Origin: Sphingobacteriia bacterium
GTDB lineage: Bacteria > Bacteroidota > Bacteroidia > Chitinophagales > Chitinophagaceae
DNA length: 64,000 nucleotides
Reading direction: 5' to 3'
Assembly (NCBI GenBank): GCA_004294135.1
Contig: RDZY01000010.1
Location: 62,001-126,000 of the forward strand
Shown piece by piece: positions 8,791 to 17,746 of this stretch. The stretch's first letter is position 1. Every line of letters begins with the position of its first letter. The notes beneath the pieces are model-generated. The model worked only from the letters and a program-made list of their open reading frames with translations, made no database searches and had not been told where the DNA came from. Position numbers and translations under genes: made by a program.

Positions 8791-9438
8791 TTACGCGTAT
8801 TTGATGATAATAGATTCAATCACATTGGCCGCATCCTCACACTTATCGGTGGCAATTTCCATCACCTGATAAATTTCTCTTTTCTTAATCACTTCTTTGA
8901 AATCGTTCTCTTGTTGAAACAACATTTCAATACTCATATCAAATACATCGTCTGCCTGGTTTTCAATGCTGTTTACCTTTACCATAGCTTCAGTCATTTC
9001 ACGCAAGTTTTTCATATCACGCAATCCGAATACCGCTTTCTCAATTTCAATTGAACCTTGTAAAATAAGGTCGGCCATTTTTTGAATGCCAGTATCATTG
9101 GGATTCACACTGTAATAATTAATTTTCTTTGCAGATGCATATATATAATCAGCTATATCATCTAGTGCACTTGCTAGGTAGTGAATATCTTCCCGATCAA
9201 ATGGTGTAATAAAATTCCTGCCCAATTCGGTAAATATTTTATGGGTATTATCGTCGTTTTTATGCTCTAAATCTTCAATAAGCGTAAGAATGGCTGCCCT
9301 TTTATTGGGATCTGGCTCACTCACCATCTCTTTTAATTTAATGCCCATCTCATGTACTTTTAGTGCAACATCTTCAAAAAGTTCATAAAAGATTTTATTC
9401 TTTGGCATAAAAAATCGACCGAATGTGTTCATACCCAT
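8791..9438 (-). CDS. DUF47-family PhoU-like accessory protein of PiT
   Basis: Cytoplasmic helical-bundle protein, 215 aa from the chosen start, related to PhoU and typically encoded next to PiT permeases, where it is thought to modulate phosphate uptake. The sequence is all-helical with the family's E/D-rich metal-binding-type segments (for example DREDIHYLASALDDIADYI). The frame is open to 9486, but a good -7 box (9455-9462) lies downstream of that ATG. The start is therefore placed at 9438 (MGMNTFGRFFMPK), with 9432 as an alternative. First gene of the two-gene operon with the permease. Confidence 0.9.
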   Translation of the reverse strand: MGMNTFGRFFMPKNKIFYELFEDVALKVHEMGIKLKEMVSEPDPNKRAAILTLIEDLEHKNDDNTHKIFTELGRNFITPFDREDIHYLASALDDIADYIYASAKKINYYSVNPNDTGIQKMADLILQGSIEIEKAVFGLRDMKNLREMTEAMVKVNSIENQADDVFDMSIEMLFQQENDFKEVIKKREIYQVMEIATDKCEDAANVIESIIIKYA

Positions 9439-9454
9439 GGTAATTCTATTTTGG

Positions 9455-9482
9455 CAAAAATAAGTGTATGCGAGCCACTCAA
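9455..9482 (-). promoter_or_regulatory. Promoter of the DUF47-pit operon
   Basis: On the minus strand TTG (9480-9482) is followed after 17 nt by TATTTTTG (9455-9462), a good Bacteroidota -33/-7 pair. The -7 box ends 16 nt before the chosen ATG and decides against the upstream ATG at 9486. Confidence 0.6.
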
Positions 9483-9567
9483 CCAAGTAATCTAATTGGT
9501 AACAATTACTTAATATTCTTGAGCAATGGCAATATACTATTTCTTTTAAAGAATCTGAAGCTCTTGT

Positions 9568-10617
9568 TTAGTCTTTCTTACTTTCAAGGGTGAAGCCCAC
9601 GGTGGTGCCTATATCTATTTTACTTCTTACGTGAATGGTTTGCCTATGTGCTTCTATAATATGCTTACAAATGGCCAACCCCAACCCCGCACCGCCTACA
9701 TCCCTGCTTCTGCCCCTATCGGTTCTGTAGAAACGCTCAAAAACACGTGAAAGATGTTCTTCTGCAATGCCAATTCCATCATCACTCAGCTCTATTAAGA
9801 CGTGTTTTCCGTCTGTTTTATAAAAACTAGCCACAATATGCCCTTCTTTTTTTCCGTACTTCACTGCATTCTCAACTAGGTTATTAATTACTTGCCTTAT
9901 TTTTTCTTTATCTGCAAATACGGTAATGGGATACTCACAACCTTTTTTAATAGCATATTTAGTATGATTAGTTGCCATTTTGATGGAGAGTGTCTCGAAA
10001 ATTTCTTTCAACAGTTCCTGAATGATGAAATTTTCTTTGTAAAGCGGTTGCTCCCCACTTTCTAGTTTTGATATTTCATCTAAATCTTCCACCAAGTGTA
10101 CCATCCGATCCACATTTTTTGCTGCATTCTCTAAAAAACGCTTGCTGACTGATGGGTTTTCCATAGCACCACCTAATAAGGTATCTACATAACCCTGAAT
10201 GGCAAAAATGGGTGTTTTAAATTCGTGCGATAAGTTTTGTAAAAACTCTTTTCTATAAGCTTCATTTTGCTTTAGCAATTCAATTTCAGCACTTCGTTGC
10301 TCTGCCCATTTTTCTACATCGGCTCTTACTTCATCTATGCTTTTTTGGGGCAATATATATTTGTAATAAGTTTCTTCTCTTTTGGTGGCTTTGGTCTGGT
10401 AAATAAACTTATAAATTAGTTTAATTTTACGATAGATAAAAGATTCTAATACAAATCGGATTAGAAAATAGCTACCCAAAAAAATAATCACCAGTGAAAC
10501 AAGGGCAATAATCCAGTCGGGTCTTATAGCGTATATGCCCACCGATAAAGGAATGGAGAGAATGCATGCTGTAAAAGCAGAGAGCTGCTGTGGCGATAAA
10601 TTTTTTGTTTTTAACAT
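9568..10617 (-). CDS. PhoR-like sensor histidine kinase
   Basis: Membrane histidine kinase of 349 aa. Two closely spaced transmembrane helices (about 13-30 and 35-57) leave almost no periplasmic sensor domain. A linker follows, then the dimerisation/phospho-acceptor box FLQNLSHEFKTPI (H131) and a complete HATPase_c domain with N (NNLVENAVKYG), G1 (DDGIGI), F (FERFYRT) and G2 (GGAGLGLAI) boxes. It lies 13 nt after the response regulator, so they are co-transcribed. Lack of a sensor domain and proximity to the PiT/DUF47 operon resemble PhoR-type kinases that sense through transporter contacts; phosphate specificity is inferred. Confidence 0.92.
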   Translation of the reverse strand: MLKTKNLSPQQLSAFTACILSIPLSVGIYAIRPDWIIALVSLVIIFLGSYFLIRFVLESFIYRKIKLIYKFIYQTKATKREETYYKYILPQKSIDEVRADVEKWAEQRSAEIELLKQNEAYRKEFLQNLSHEFKTPIFAIQGYVDTLLGGAMENPSVSKRFLENAAKNVDRMVHLVEDLDEISKLESGEQPLYKENFIIQELLKEIFETLSIKMATNHTKYAIKKGCEYPITVFADKEKIRQVINNLVENAVKYGKKEGHIVASFYKTDGKHVLIELSDDGIGIAEEHLSRVFERFYRTDRGRSRDVGGAGLGLAICKHIIEAHRQTIHVRSKIDIGTTVGFTLESKKD

Positions 10618-10630
10618 AACTCATTGCAAG

Positions 10631-11311
10631 TTAAGCATCAAACTTATATCCCACACCTTTAACTGTTGTAATACAATCTACCCCCAATTTCTGGCGTACT
10701 TTTCTTATATGTACATCAATAGTTCTATCACCTACAATTACATCATTACCCCATACTTGGGAGAGAATTTCATTGCGCAGAAATACCCTGCCAGGTCTTG
10801 AGGCCAATAAATAAACCAACTCAAATTCTTTTTTTGCAAGTATCATCTCTTCCCCCTTAATATTCACCAAAAATTTTACGGGATCAATAATGATATCTCC
10901 TATGCGAATTGATTTCTCTGTGTCTTTATGGTTTACCCTTCTAAATAATGCATTAACGCGACTGATGAGTACTTTGGTACTAATAGGTTTATTTACATAG
11001 TCATCTGCACCAGTTTCTAATCCTTTTATTTGAGAAGCTTCATCACTCATGGCAGTGAGAAAAATAATTAAAGTATCCTGAAACGTAGGCTGCGAGCGAA
11101 GAATCTCACATACTTCTACCCCTGTTTTACGAGGCATCATAATGTCTAGAATAATCAAGTCGGGATTCAATAATCTTGCTTTCTCCAATGCCTCATTCCC
11201 GTCTTTGGCCGTATATACTTCATAGCCCTCTTTTTGTAAGTTATAGCTGACAATTTCTAGGATATCAGGTTCATCATCTGCAATCAATATCTTCTTAGCC
11301 TTGCCTTCCAT
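10631..11311 (-). CDS. PhoB-like OmpR-family response regulator
   Basis: DNA-binding response regulator, 226 aa. The receiver domain (about 5-120) has the acidic pair D12/D13, phospho-acceptor D56 in LIILDIMMP, the conserved T in FLTAMS, and K in VNKPIS. A winged-helix effector domain follows (about 130-225, RTIDVHIRKVRQKLG and TVKGVGYKF). The frame stays open to 11344, but a TAnnTTTG box at 11330-11337 lies inside that extension, so the start is set at 11311 (MEGKAKKILI). First gene of the two-component operon with the kinase. Phosphate control is inferred from the adjacent pit operon. Confidence 0.93.
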   Translation of the reverse strand: MEGKAKKILIADDEPDILEIVSYNLQKEGYEVYTAKDGNEALEKARLLNPDLIILDIMMPRKTGVEVCEILRSQPTFQDTLIIFLTAMSDEASQIKGLETGADDYVNKPISTKVLISRVNALFRRVNHKDTEKSIRIGDIIIDPVKFLVNIKGEEMILAKKEFELVYLLASRPGRVFLRNEILSQVWGNDVIVGDRTIDVHIRKVRQKLGVDCITTVKGVGYKFDA

Positions 11312-11329
11312 GTTAACATTCAGTTTACA

Positions 11330-11337
11330 CAAAGTTA
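11330..11337 (-). promoter_or_regulatory. -7 box of the two-component operon
   Basis: TAACTTTG on the minus strand matches TAnnTTTG and ends 18 nt before the chosen ATG at 11311. A TTG at 11352-11354 is 14 nt upstream, shorter than usual. Confidence 0.5.
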
Positions 11338-11413
11338 ATTTCATTCCCCTTCAATCTCCTATTTTATCATTATTATCTAATTGTTAACAGTGCTACAGGC
11401 CATTTCTGCCTTT

Positions 11414-11437
11414 TTGCCGCAAATGAACCTAATTTTG
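11414..11437 (+). promoter_or_regulatory. Promoter of the secreted 721-aa protein
   Basis: TTG (11414-11416), 13 nt, then TAATTTTG (11430-11437), matching TAnnTTTG. Only 8 nt separate it from the ATG at 11446, so the leader would be very short. Confidence 0.45.
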
Positions 11438-11445
11438 CAAGCTAT

Positions 11446-13611
11446 ATGCACAGCAAGCTTATCTGGATGCCTTTTTTTCTTATTTTGATTAACTGCCATC
11501 TCTATGCGCAGCAATCCGATAGTATTCCGCCCATACCAGCTATGCGCCAATTACACCATGAATATATTTTGCGCGCTCTTGCAGAAGTTGCAGTACTAAA
11601 GCAATTTTCCCCTTCACTAGACTCCGTAGCCATACAATTGGGCGAAAAAAAAATAAACCAGTTCCGATCATTCATTGAATTAAACAGTGCATTAAACAAC
11701 AACGATAAATATACCTGGCTTAGAGGAGTGAATGATTTGCTCACCGCATTTATTTCCGCATTTAAATCTCGCTTAATTACCAGCAATCAATACTTAATAT
11801 TGATTGGTTCTTATGATACTGCCATGCAATTAACCTGGCAAGATGCTTCTATGCAATGGCTCGTAAAATCAGGTAGCCTTGAATTGGGGTCTATTCTGGT
11901 AAATAATTTTGCGTTGCAACAGAATAGGGGACTGGAAATGGCAAAAGATGCTTTGGTAGTAAAACTATGTGAGAAAAATCCTGATAATATACTATCCATC
12001 CTGTCAAAAAATTCCGCGACTGCCTCCGCCGATTCTTTAATTGTAAAAGCTGCTTTTAAAGATCCCGAAGCGCTCTATAATTACGCCGCTGCACCTGATA
12101 AATTGGGTAAGAAAATTCAATCGGTAAATCATCCATTTGTAAGTTTATTATCCCGACTCGCACTTACCCGAACAGGACGCATGTATTTTCCTTTTTTAGA
12201 TCAACTCTACAAAGGCAATCTAACCATGGATTCTATTGCTAAATACGTTGGCAATGATACCGCTATTGGATACTATAAGTTATTGGTAAAGACCAGAATT
12301 GAGTATGCAGCAAGAATGCAACAGGGCGATACGCCAATGGCGGTAAAAATATTGACCAATAAATTAAAGTCAAAAGGAACAGAACTGTTTATCAATGAAA
12401 TAAATGCATTGCACGCTCAAAAAAGCGACGCCATTCGGTTTAAAAAAATCGAACTTCTTTCGCCTACCGAATTGTATTATCTGGCTGTTTTGGGAGAAGA
12501 AGAAATGTATACTTCCAGTTTTGTATCTGGTATTTATCCGCGTATTTTTAGTAAGATGCGCATACCAAGATCCGATACATTATTACAATTGGTTTCTCAG
12601 GATTATTATAAAAAATTTATTAAAATATCGGCTGCATATAATAAGCTGGACGACTTTTTATCTAGAATGGATAGTCGCGATGCTGAAGCATTAATGAAAC
12701 GTTTTGTAAGTAAGCTAGATGAAACAAATACTTTGGAAGACGCTGTAGATATTGCCGACTCCTATGCCAGCATTTACAATGGCTCCATTCGGAAACTGAT
12801 ACTCAATAAAGTAGAACAAGAACTTTTGCGTTGTAAAGATGAAAAACAAAAAAGAGGGCAAGTAATTTATGGCCTTCTTTATACTATTTTTACTTCACTC
12901 GATTCTACTAATAAAAAAACAATGTCAGCCACATTGAATATACCCCCAGTTTTTGAACTTCCCTATAAAAACATGCGGGATAGTATTACTGGAACCATTG
13001 CAATGCAATTATTTTTTTATGGAGACAAAGATGGGAATGTGGTCTTCAATGCTTTTCTGAATAAATTCAGTAATCCAGTGTGGAAAATCACCCGAAAATC
13101 GCAATGGGTAGAAATAGTATCTGTTAAAGGAATGCCCATTACTATTTTTGCCAACCTTCCTTTGGATGAAACTTTTGAGTTGGATGAAAAATCGCAGGAT
13201 AGCCTTATTGCCTATTTAAACGACAATCATATACATCCTTCCATAGTAGTTCATAGAGGCCACAGTTATTACCTCAATCGTACCATAGAAAAAATGCCAT
13301 CTTCCGCTAAATTGGTACTGCTCGGTAGTTGTGGCGGATACCAAAAATTGCATGATGTTTTGGCCATTTCACCCGGTGCTCATATTATTTCTTCCAAACA
13401 AATTGGAACTGGCATTATTAACCAAGGATTAATCAATACCATTAGTGAGCAACTTCGATTGGGAAAGGATTTGAATTGGCCTGAAATATGGAGTAGTCTG
13501 TCCACCCGTTTCAGCGGTACAGCTAAAGAAAAGTTTGATGATTACGTGCCGCCACACAAGAATCTTGGGGCTATTTTAATTACTGCCTACCAAGCACAAA
13601 TGCAGGAATAA
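11446..13611 (+). CDS. Secreted protein of unknown function with candidate His/Cys caspase-like region
   Basis: 721 aa, with a signal peptide at 1-21 (ending LYAQ) and a long, mostly helical middle without a recognised domain. The C-terminal part has VVHRGHSYYLN (H603, H606), then after 22 residues LVLLGSCGGY (C629), then a hydrophobic SPGAHIISSKQIGT segment. A His on a strand end followed by a hydrophobic strand ending in S-C-G is how clan CD (caspase, clostripain, CHAT) catalytic sites look. I recall a similar block in other uncharacterised Bacteroidota proteins. Protease activity is inference; it could equally be a non-catalytic fold. It is divergent from the response regulator and overlaps nothing. 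Start supported by the -7 box 8 nt upstream. Confidence 0.7.
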   Translation: MHSKLIWMPFFLILINCHLYAQQSDSIPPIPAMRQLHHEYILRALAEVAVLKQFSPSLDSVAIQLGEKKINQFRSFIELNSALNNNDKYTWLRGVNDLLTAFISAFKSRLITSNQYLILIGSYDTAMQLTWQDASMQWLVKSGSLELGSILVNNFALQQNRGLEMAKDALVVKLCEKNPDNILSILSKNSATASADSLIVKAAFKDPEALYNYAAAPDKLGKKIQSVNHPFVSLLSRLALTRTGRMYFPFLDQLYKGNLTMDSIAKYVGNDTAIGYYKLLVKTRIEYAARMQQGDTPMAVKILTNKLKSKGTELFINEINALHAQKSDAIRFKKIELLSPTELYYLAVLGEEEMYTSSFVSGIYPRIFSKMRIPRSDTLLQLVSQDYYKKFIKISAAYNKLDDFLSRMDSRDAEALMKRFVSKLDETNTLEDAVDIADSYASIYNGSIRKLILNKVEQELLRCKDEKQKRGQVIYGLLYTIFTSLDSTNKKTMSATLNIPPVFELPYKNMRDSITGTIAMQLFFYGDKDGNVVFNAFLNKFSNPVWKITRKSQWVEIVSVKGMPITIFANLPLDETFELDEKSQDSLIAYLNDNHIHPSIVVHRGHSYYLNRTIEKMPSSAKLVLLGSCGGYQKLHDVLAISPGAHIISSKQIGTGIINQGLINTISEQLRLGKDLNWPEIWSSLSTRFSGTAKEKFDDYVPPHKNLGAILITAYQAQMQE

Positions 13612-13615
13612 CCGC

Positions 13616-14254
13616 TTATTGTAAAAAGGGATTATTCCTTTTCTCATGCCCAATGGTGGTAGCTATACCGTGGCCAGGATATACTTTTACTGCATCGGGT
13701 AACACCAATAATTTTTCTCTAATACTATTTATCAATAATTCGTGATCTCCACCCGGCAAATCGGTTCTTCCAATACTTTCTCTAAACAATACATCTCCAC
13801 CAATCATAAATTGCTGTTCAGCACAATAAAAACAGACACTGGCAGGTGAATGTCCAGGGGTTAAAATAATTTCCAAAGCATCATTCCCCAATAAAATAGT
13901 ATCTCCTTCATTGAGAAAATGGATCGGTCCAATATAATTGCTGAATGGCAGTCCCCATTTTTCACCGGAAATAGGAGCCAATTCTAACATCTGCTCTTCG
14001 CCTCGGTGAATATGAAGTGGGGTTTGGTAGGTTTCATAAACCCATTTATTACCAAATACATGGTCAAGGTGACAATGAGTGTTTAACAATTGTATCGGAA
14101 TCAATGATTCTGCTTCAATAAAACTGCGCAGTGTATCTTGCTCAGCAGTAAAATAACAACCCGGATCTATGATCAAAGCTTCCCTTTTCTCATTATAAAG
14201 CAAATAAGTATTTTCTTGGATGGGACTGAAAGTAAAAACCTTAACTTTTATCAT
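13616..14254 (-). CDS. Metallo-beta-lactamase-fold hydrolase (glyoxalase II-like)
   Basis: Cytoplasmic MBL-fold hydrolase of 212 aa, likely a hydroxyacylglutathione-hydrolase or thioesterase relative. The binuclear metal site is complete: H-x-H-x-D-H in NTHCHLDH (H60, H62, D64, H65), ILTPGHSPASVCFY (third metal His), FMIGGDVLF (bridging Asp) and VYPGHG. The frame is open to 14320, but MIKVKVFTFSPIQENTYL is the family's normal beginning, and starting at 14254 avoids overlapping the divergent gene. The substrate is undetermined. It converges on the secreted protein gene with only 4 nt between stops. Confidence 0.92.
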   Translation of the reverse strand: MIKVKVFTFSPIQENTYLLYNEKREALIIDPGCYFTAEQDTLRSFIEAESLIPIQLLNTHCHLDHVFGNKWVYETYQTPLHIHRGEEQMLELAPISGEKWGLPFSNYIGPIHFLNEGDTILLGNDALEIILTPGHSPASVCFYCAEQQFMIGGDVLFRESIGRTDLPGGDHELLINSIREKLLVLPDAVKVYPGHGIATTIGHEKRNNPFLQ

Positions 14255-14314
14255 ACCTGTTATTTTACCTGCTTTTAATTGTAAATGACTAATTTTAAAT
14301 ACCAAAGTTCGGAT

Positions 14315-17300
14315 ATGCAATTGAATAGAACCAGTAAAGTCATTTTTTTTATTATATTTCTACTGCCTTTTACCCTTAAAGCGCAGGTGAACAGCGTAGA
14401 GTTTGGAAAGAATCGTGTTCAACATACCAAATTCAAGTGGAAATTTTACCAGTCGCCAAACTTCAATACCTATATATCACAAGGTGGTGTAGAACTCGGC
14501 AAATTTGTGAGCCAAGTTGCAGAAGAAGAACTCCGTTCTATTGAAAATTTTATTGAATATTCCTTGCAGAGAAGGGCCAATATTGTGGTTTATAATAATT
14601 ATAACGATTATAAAAGTAGCAATATAGGGTTGGGAATGGACTGGCAGAATTCTGGTGGAATGACCAAATTGGTGAACAATAAATTGGTTGTTTATTTTGA
14701 TGGCAATCATACGAAACTTAAAAATCAAGTAAGAGAAGGAATAGCACGAATTCTAACTGATAATTTATTATTTGGTGATGACATCGGAGAATTTGCCAGT
14801 AATCAGGCCCTACTTGATTTGCCCAAATGGATGGTTGATGGGTATATTGCTTATGCTGGCGAAGCTTGGAGTACCGAGAAAGACGATGATTTAAAAAGCG
14901 CAATGCTGAGTGGCAGGTACAATTCTTTTTATCAATTTGCATTTGAGAAACCAACGCTTGCTGGTCACGCTTTTTGGAGTTATATTGGTGAAAAATATCG
15001 AAAAGAAAATATAACTTATCTACTGTATTTAGCCCGTATATATAAAAACGTAAATAGTGCTTGTCTCCGAATTTGTAAAAAGAAGTTTAAAGTGGTATTA
15101 TCAGAATTTATGCAATTTCAGCAGGATAAGTATATTAAAGATATTCGGCAACGAAGAAACCAGCCAAAGGGACAGATGACCGTTTCTGAACTAATTGGCA
15201 AAAAAGACTTTTTTCGTTTTCAAGCAAATCCTAATCTAAAAAGTAATACCTATGCTGCACTTGAATTTAAAAAAGGAATTTACAGTGTAAGACTTTTAGA
15301 AAATTTTTATGATGCTAAAGTCCTGCTTAAAAGTGGCGTACTGAATAACGGAAATGATGTTAATCCCAATTACCCCATTTTAGCTTGGGATGGTAAGGGT
15401 TCTAGGTTATTGGTAATTTATTGGGAGAATGGCAAAATTAAAATGTTTGTGTATGATTTAATAGCAAAATATAAAAGGTACAAACAAACCATTGAAGGGT
15501 TTGATCAAATACTAGATGCAAGCTTTATGCTTGATGCCAATACCTTGGTGATGAGTGCGGTAAAGAATGGACATACCGATATTTTTACTTATAAAATTGA
15601 AGAACAAAAAACAGAACAGGTTACCAACGATATTTACGATGACCTTGATCCAACCCTAGTTTCATTTCCCAATCGTGTAGGAATTATTTTTGCTTCGAAT
15701 AGACCAGCCAGTATTGCGTCTAATAGAGATACTGTTTTACCTAGCCGCTATCGCTACAATATTTTCATGGTAGATATTCTCAACAGTAGCAAAGAAAAAC
15801 AGATAGCCCAACTCACTAATATTAAAATTGGTAATGCACGTTTTCCCATGCAATACAATACCAACCACTTCACTTTTGTATCTGATGAAAATGGAATAGG
15901 AAATAGATGGGCTGGTTTTTTTGCAACCCAACGCAATGGATTAGATACTCTCTATTATATTGGCGATGAAGTGTTGAGAAATCCTGTTCCCAAAGAATTT
16001 GATTCAACCTTGCTTGCTTGGCAAAAACAAGAGCCTGATAGTGTTAGCTATTACCAAGTATACAAAGATTCTACCTATACATTTCCCATTACTAATTATC
16101 AGAGTTCATTACTCGAAACAAGAATTGCAGGTAATAATGGACAAGTAAGTGAAGTTAGAAGAGAGGGCGACTTTAAATTTTTGTATAAACTTAAGGTAGA
16201 TGAACAAGCACTTAAGAAAAGAAATATCAATGCAAGGCCTACTGAATATATTCGTAAAGCTTTTGAAGAGAAGAAAATATTAGAAGGTAAAGCACTTCAG
16301 TACACCACAAAACTGATTGCTGATACCGCAAAAAAAACACAATATTTTCAGAACGAATTTGCAGATGAATTACCCGATACTACCAGCAAACCAGTACTCG
16401 GTTTGTTCAATAATACTAAGCAAACAGGATTGTCAAAAACCAAATTATTCGATTATAGAATGAAGTTCAATTCTGACTTTGTATTGGCAGGCTTCACCAA
16501 TAATATACTGGTGAATCGATACCAACCATACGCTGGTGGCTCTGGCCCTATTCAGTTGAATAATGGAAATAATTTTAATTTTACTTTTAGAGTTGGAGTC
16601 AGCGAATTAATGGAAGACATCAAATTTATTGGTGGTATGCGTTTTGGCGCAAATTTAGCAGATAAAGATATTATGTTCTCTTTTCAAAATATGCGCAAGC
16701 GAATTGACTGGGGTATTACTTATTACAGAAGCAACGTAACCAATTTTTTCAATACCTCTTTTAATAATGTATTATTTACCAACCTGTACCAAGGTAATGC
16801 TACTTATGCTATTAATGAAGTAAAAAGTGTACGAGCAACCATTGGACTGCGTTCAGATAGGGGCGTTTTAAAATCTTACGATAATTCAACTGGCTCACCC
16901 AATCCCAATGCACTTGCATTTAAAGATACAGTGTCTAAATTCATCCTTTCCCACTTTGAATATGTTCACGATAATACCTTGAATCCTACACAAAATATTT
17001 GGAACGGACTTCGCTATAAAGTATATATGGACATCAATTTACCTACTTTAAAAACAGCATTGAATCAGGGTAAGCCTACCATGAACTTTGGATTTGATGC
17101 TAGGTATTACCATAAAATTTATAGAAATTTTATATGGGCTGGTCGCGCTTCGGCTGACTTCTCTTGGGGTAATCAAAAATTAATTTATTATTTGGGTGGG
17201 GTAGATGGCTGGATCAGTCCTAAATTCAACAACGAGAATAGACCTGCACAAGACCAGCAGTATGCATTTCAATCTTTAACGGTGAATATGCGTGGATATC

Positions 17301-17680
17301 GCCAAAATATTGCCAATGGCAACAACGCTTTTGTAATAAATAGTGAATTCCGATTACCCGTATTCTCTACCTTAATTGATCGACCTATTAACAACGCTTT
17401 CCTAAGGAATTTTCAATTAATACAGTTTATAGATTTGGGAACTGCATGGAATGGAAAGTATAATGGAATCAAGCGCCCTGGAGACGTAATTACTGGCAAC
17501 AATACCCCAGTTGTTGTACGAATTGATGCAGGTGGATTGGGGCCATTTGCAGGTGGCTATGGCTTTGGAGCAAGAAGTACTTTATTAGGATACTTTCTTA
17601 AGTTTGATGCGGGCTGGCCCATGAAAGGTATTTTTAGGGGCAAACCAGTGTACTATTTTGCACTTGGATTTGATTTCTAA
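14315..17680 (+). CDS. Large outer-membrane protein: peptidase-MA-like domain, TolB-like propeller and Omp85-type barrel
   Basis: About 1121 aa. The signal peptide (MQLNRTSK to LKAQ) supports a start at 14315 rather than the ATG at 14285. Residues about 30-250 resemble peptidase-MA/basic-secretory domains (P-K-W-M-V-D-G-Y-I-A-Y), but where an HExxH helix is expected the sequence reads VREGIARIL, so the zinc site appears lost. The middle holds beta-propeller blades of the TolB/DPP6 type (FVSDENGIGNRWAGFF). The C-terminal 400 or so residues look like a bacterial surface antigen (D15/BamA) barrel: the MRGYRQN motif matches the conserved R-G-F/Y loop, followed by FRLPVFSTL and a terminal beta-signal ending in FDF. 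Such proteins are usually annotated as TolB; the true role is unknown, with outer-membrane insertion or secretion possible. Confidence 0.8.
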   Translation: MQLNRTSKVIFFIIFLLPFTLKAQVNSVEFGKNRVQHTKFKWKFYQSPNFNTYISQGGVELGKFVSQVAEEELRSIENFIEYSLQRRANIVVYNNYNDYKSSNIGLGMDWQNSGGMTKLVNNKLVVYFDGNHTKLKNQVREGIARILTDNLLFGDDIGEFASNQALLDLPKWMVDGYIAYAGEAWSTEKDDDLKSAMLSGRYNSFYQFAFEKPTLAGHAFWSYIGEKYRKENITYLLYLARIYKNVNSACLRICKKKFKVVLSEFMQFQQDKYIKDIRQRRNQPKGQMTVSELIGKKDFFRFQANPNLKSNTYAALEFKKGIYSVRLLENFYDAKVLLKSGVLNNGNDVNPNYPILAWDGKGSRLLVIYWENGKIKMFVYDLIAKYKRYKQTIEGFDQILDASFMLDANTLVMSAVKNGHTDIFTYKIEEQKTEQVTNDIYDDLDPTLVSFPNRVGIIFASNRPASIASNRDTVLPSRYRYNIFMVDILNSSKEKQIAQLTNIKIGNARFPMQYNTNHFTFVSDENGIGNRWAGFFATQRNGLDTLYYIGDEVLRNPVPKEFDSTLLAWQKQEPDSVSYYQVYKDSTYTFPITNYQSSLLETRIAGNNGQVSEVRREGDFKFLYKLKVDEQALKKRNINARPTEYIRKAFEEKKILEGKALQYTTKLIADTAKKTQYFQNEFADELPDTTSKPVLGLFNNTKQTGLSKTKLFDYRMKFNSDFVLAGFTNNILVNRYQPYAGGSGPIQLNNGNNFNFTFRVGVSELMEDIKFIGGMRFGANLADKDIMFSFQNMRKRIDWGITYYRSNVTNFFNTSFNNVLFTNLYQGNATYAINEVKSVRATIGLRSDRGVLKSYDNSTGSPNPNALAFKDTVSKFILSHFEYVHDNTLNPTQNIWNGLRYKVYMDINLPTLKTALNQGKPTMNFGFDARYYHKIYRNFIWAGRASADFSWGNQKLIYYLGGVDGWISPKFNNENRPAQDQQYAFQSLTVNMRGYRQNIANGNNAFVINSEFRLPVFSTLIDRPINNAFLRNFQLIQFIDLGTAWNGKYNGIKRPGDVITGNNTPVVVRIDAGGLGPFAGGYGFGARSTLLGYFLKFDAGWPMKGIFRGKPVYYFALGFDF

Positions 17681-17746
17681 AATAACTACTTTAAAGTTCC
17701 CCATTCCGTAAAATATTTTCCTGATTCGGCATTTTGATTCGGTTTA

